This document shows positions 63,867 to 64,000 of a stretch of 64,000 nucleotides of DNA, piece after piece. The notes under the pieces are model-generated. The model searched no databases and was not told where the DNA came from. It saw only the letters and a list, made by a program, of their open reading frames with translations. This DNA comes from SHZI01 sp031409515 (lineage in GTDB: Bacteria > Pseudomonadota > Gammaproteobacteria > Steroidobacterales > GCA-2729495), in the NCBI GenBank assembly GCA_031409515.1, contig JANNXJ010000037.1, forward strand, positions 11,781 to 75,780, given 5' to 3'. A program made the position numbers and the translations under genes. Position 1 is the first letter of the stretch. The number at the start of each line of letters is the position of its first letter.

Positions 63867-64000
63867 TCAACCGTTCGACGCAACACTCGCGCGTAGTCTA
63901 TCAGCCGGAGTTTCGAAGCCGAGTGTTTCTCTTGGTCGCTGATTGAGTCGCAGAGCGACACTGTCGAGCTGCGTCTGCGTATGCGTCGACAGGTCAGTCC
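63867..64000 (-). CDS. IS30-family transposase, C-terminal fragment at window edge
   Basis: On the minus strand the last 134 bp read DLSTHTQTQLDSVALRLNQR followed by PRETLGFETPADRLRASVAS and a TGA stop (63867-63869). This matches the conserved end of IS30-family transposases (HTQ..LD..A..LN.RPR.TLGF.TP). The rest lies outside the window. The stop is only 23 bp from the end of def, so the insertion sequence probably landed just after def. Confidence 0.8.
   Translation of the reverse strand, partial: TDLSTHTQTQLDSVALRLNQRPRETLGFETPADRLRASVASNG

Noticed and set aside
62350..63870. Minus-strand open frame of 506 codons
   Set aside because: Spans three unrelated genes on both strands; shadow composition.

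Overview
This is a 64 kb high-GC chromosomal window from a gammaproteobacterium. Housekeeping gene order supports this: cutA-dsbD-tlpA-aroQ-accB-accC-prmA-(DUF3426)-fis-purH-purD, rhlB divergent from trxA-rho, groES-groEL, and a proteobacterial gshA. Pseudomonas-type REP palindromes (GTAGGAGCG..CGCTCCTAC tips) are scattered through it. The left end carries genes of the classical mevalonate pathway instead of the usual MEP pathway. Among Gammaproteobacteria this is known only in scattered lineages (for example Coxiella/Legionella and some marine or Xanthomonadales-like groups). I cannot name the species. No rRNA, tRNA or CRISPR array was recognised.

Layout. 1-4.6 kb: farnesyl diphosphate synthase (cut by the window edge), diphosphomevalonate decarboxylase, phosphomevalonate kinase and HMG-CoA synthase. 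4.6-13.8 kb: a DUF4399 lipoprotein, FadE, malate dehydrogenase, a small secreted protein, a GGDEF/EAL protein facing a membrane-tethered receiver protein, and a YheT-like hydrolase. 13.7-24.7 kb: gshA with two unknown envelope proteins, two oxidoreductases, a FitAB/VapBC module, an alkyltransferase-like protein, glucokinase, a 524 bp gene-free stretch with a G-quadruplex motif and a strong terminator, CysQ and YrfG. 24.7-28.4 kb: rhlB, trxA and rho, where RhlB has a Gly/Arg tail and Rho a long Gly/Asn-rich N-terminus. 28.4-32.1 kb: three toxin-antitoxin modules around a small membrane-protein/acetyltransferase/methyltransferase operon. 32.3-43.8 kb: the purD to cutA housekeeping block, all on the minus strand. 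44-46.2 kb: groESL under a heat-shock promoter and a CIRCE operator. 46.4-55.2 kb: an Omp85-like barrel, a prolyl oligopeptidase, a core-MetE protein, an LLM oxidoreductase, pirin and a transglutaminase/TPR lipoprotein. 55.1-61.8 kb: a phosphoethanolamine transferase, a FecI/FecR/TonB-receptor signalling set and a PAP2 phosphatase. 61.8-64 kb: an EamA exporter, a secreted protein, peptide deformylase and the 3' end of an IS30-family transposase.

Two genome-scale habits stand out. First, REP palindromes sit directly on gene ends and supply the TAG stop codon of at least seven genes; in two convergent pairs one element ends both genes. Second, convergent genes are packed almost without spacing, often with overlapping stop codons and no intrinsic terminator between them. 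True intrinsic terminators were recognised only at groEL, rho and ahead of glk.

I found no clearly new defence or biosynthetic system. The most unusual items are the REP-donated stop codons, the mevalonate cluster, the receiver-TM-periplasmic protein next to a GGDEF/EAL gene, the disordered extension on Rho, the DsbD with a duplicated N-terminal domain, and the 30 bp perfect inverted repeat upstream of groES.
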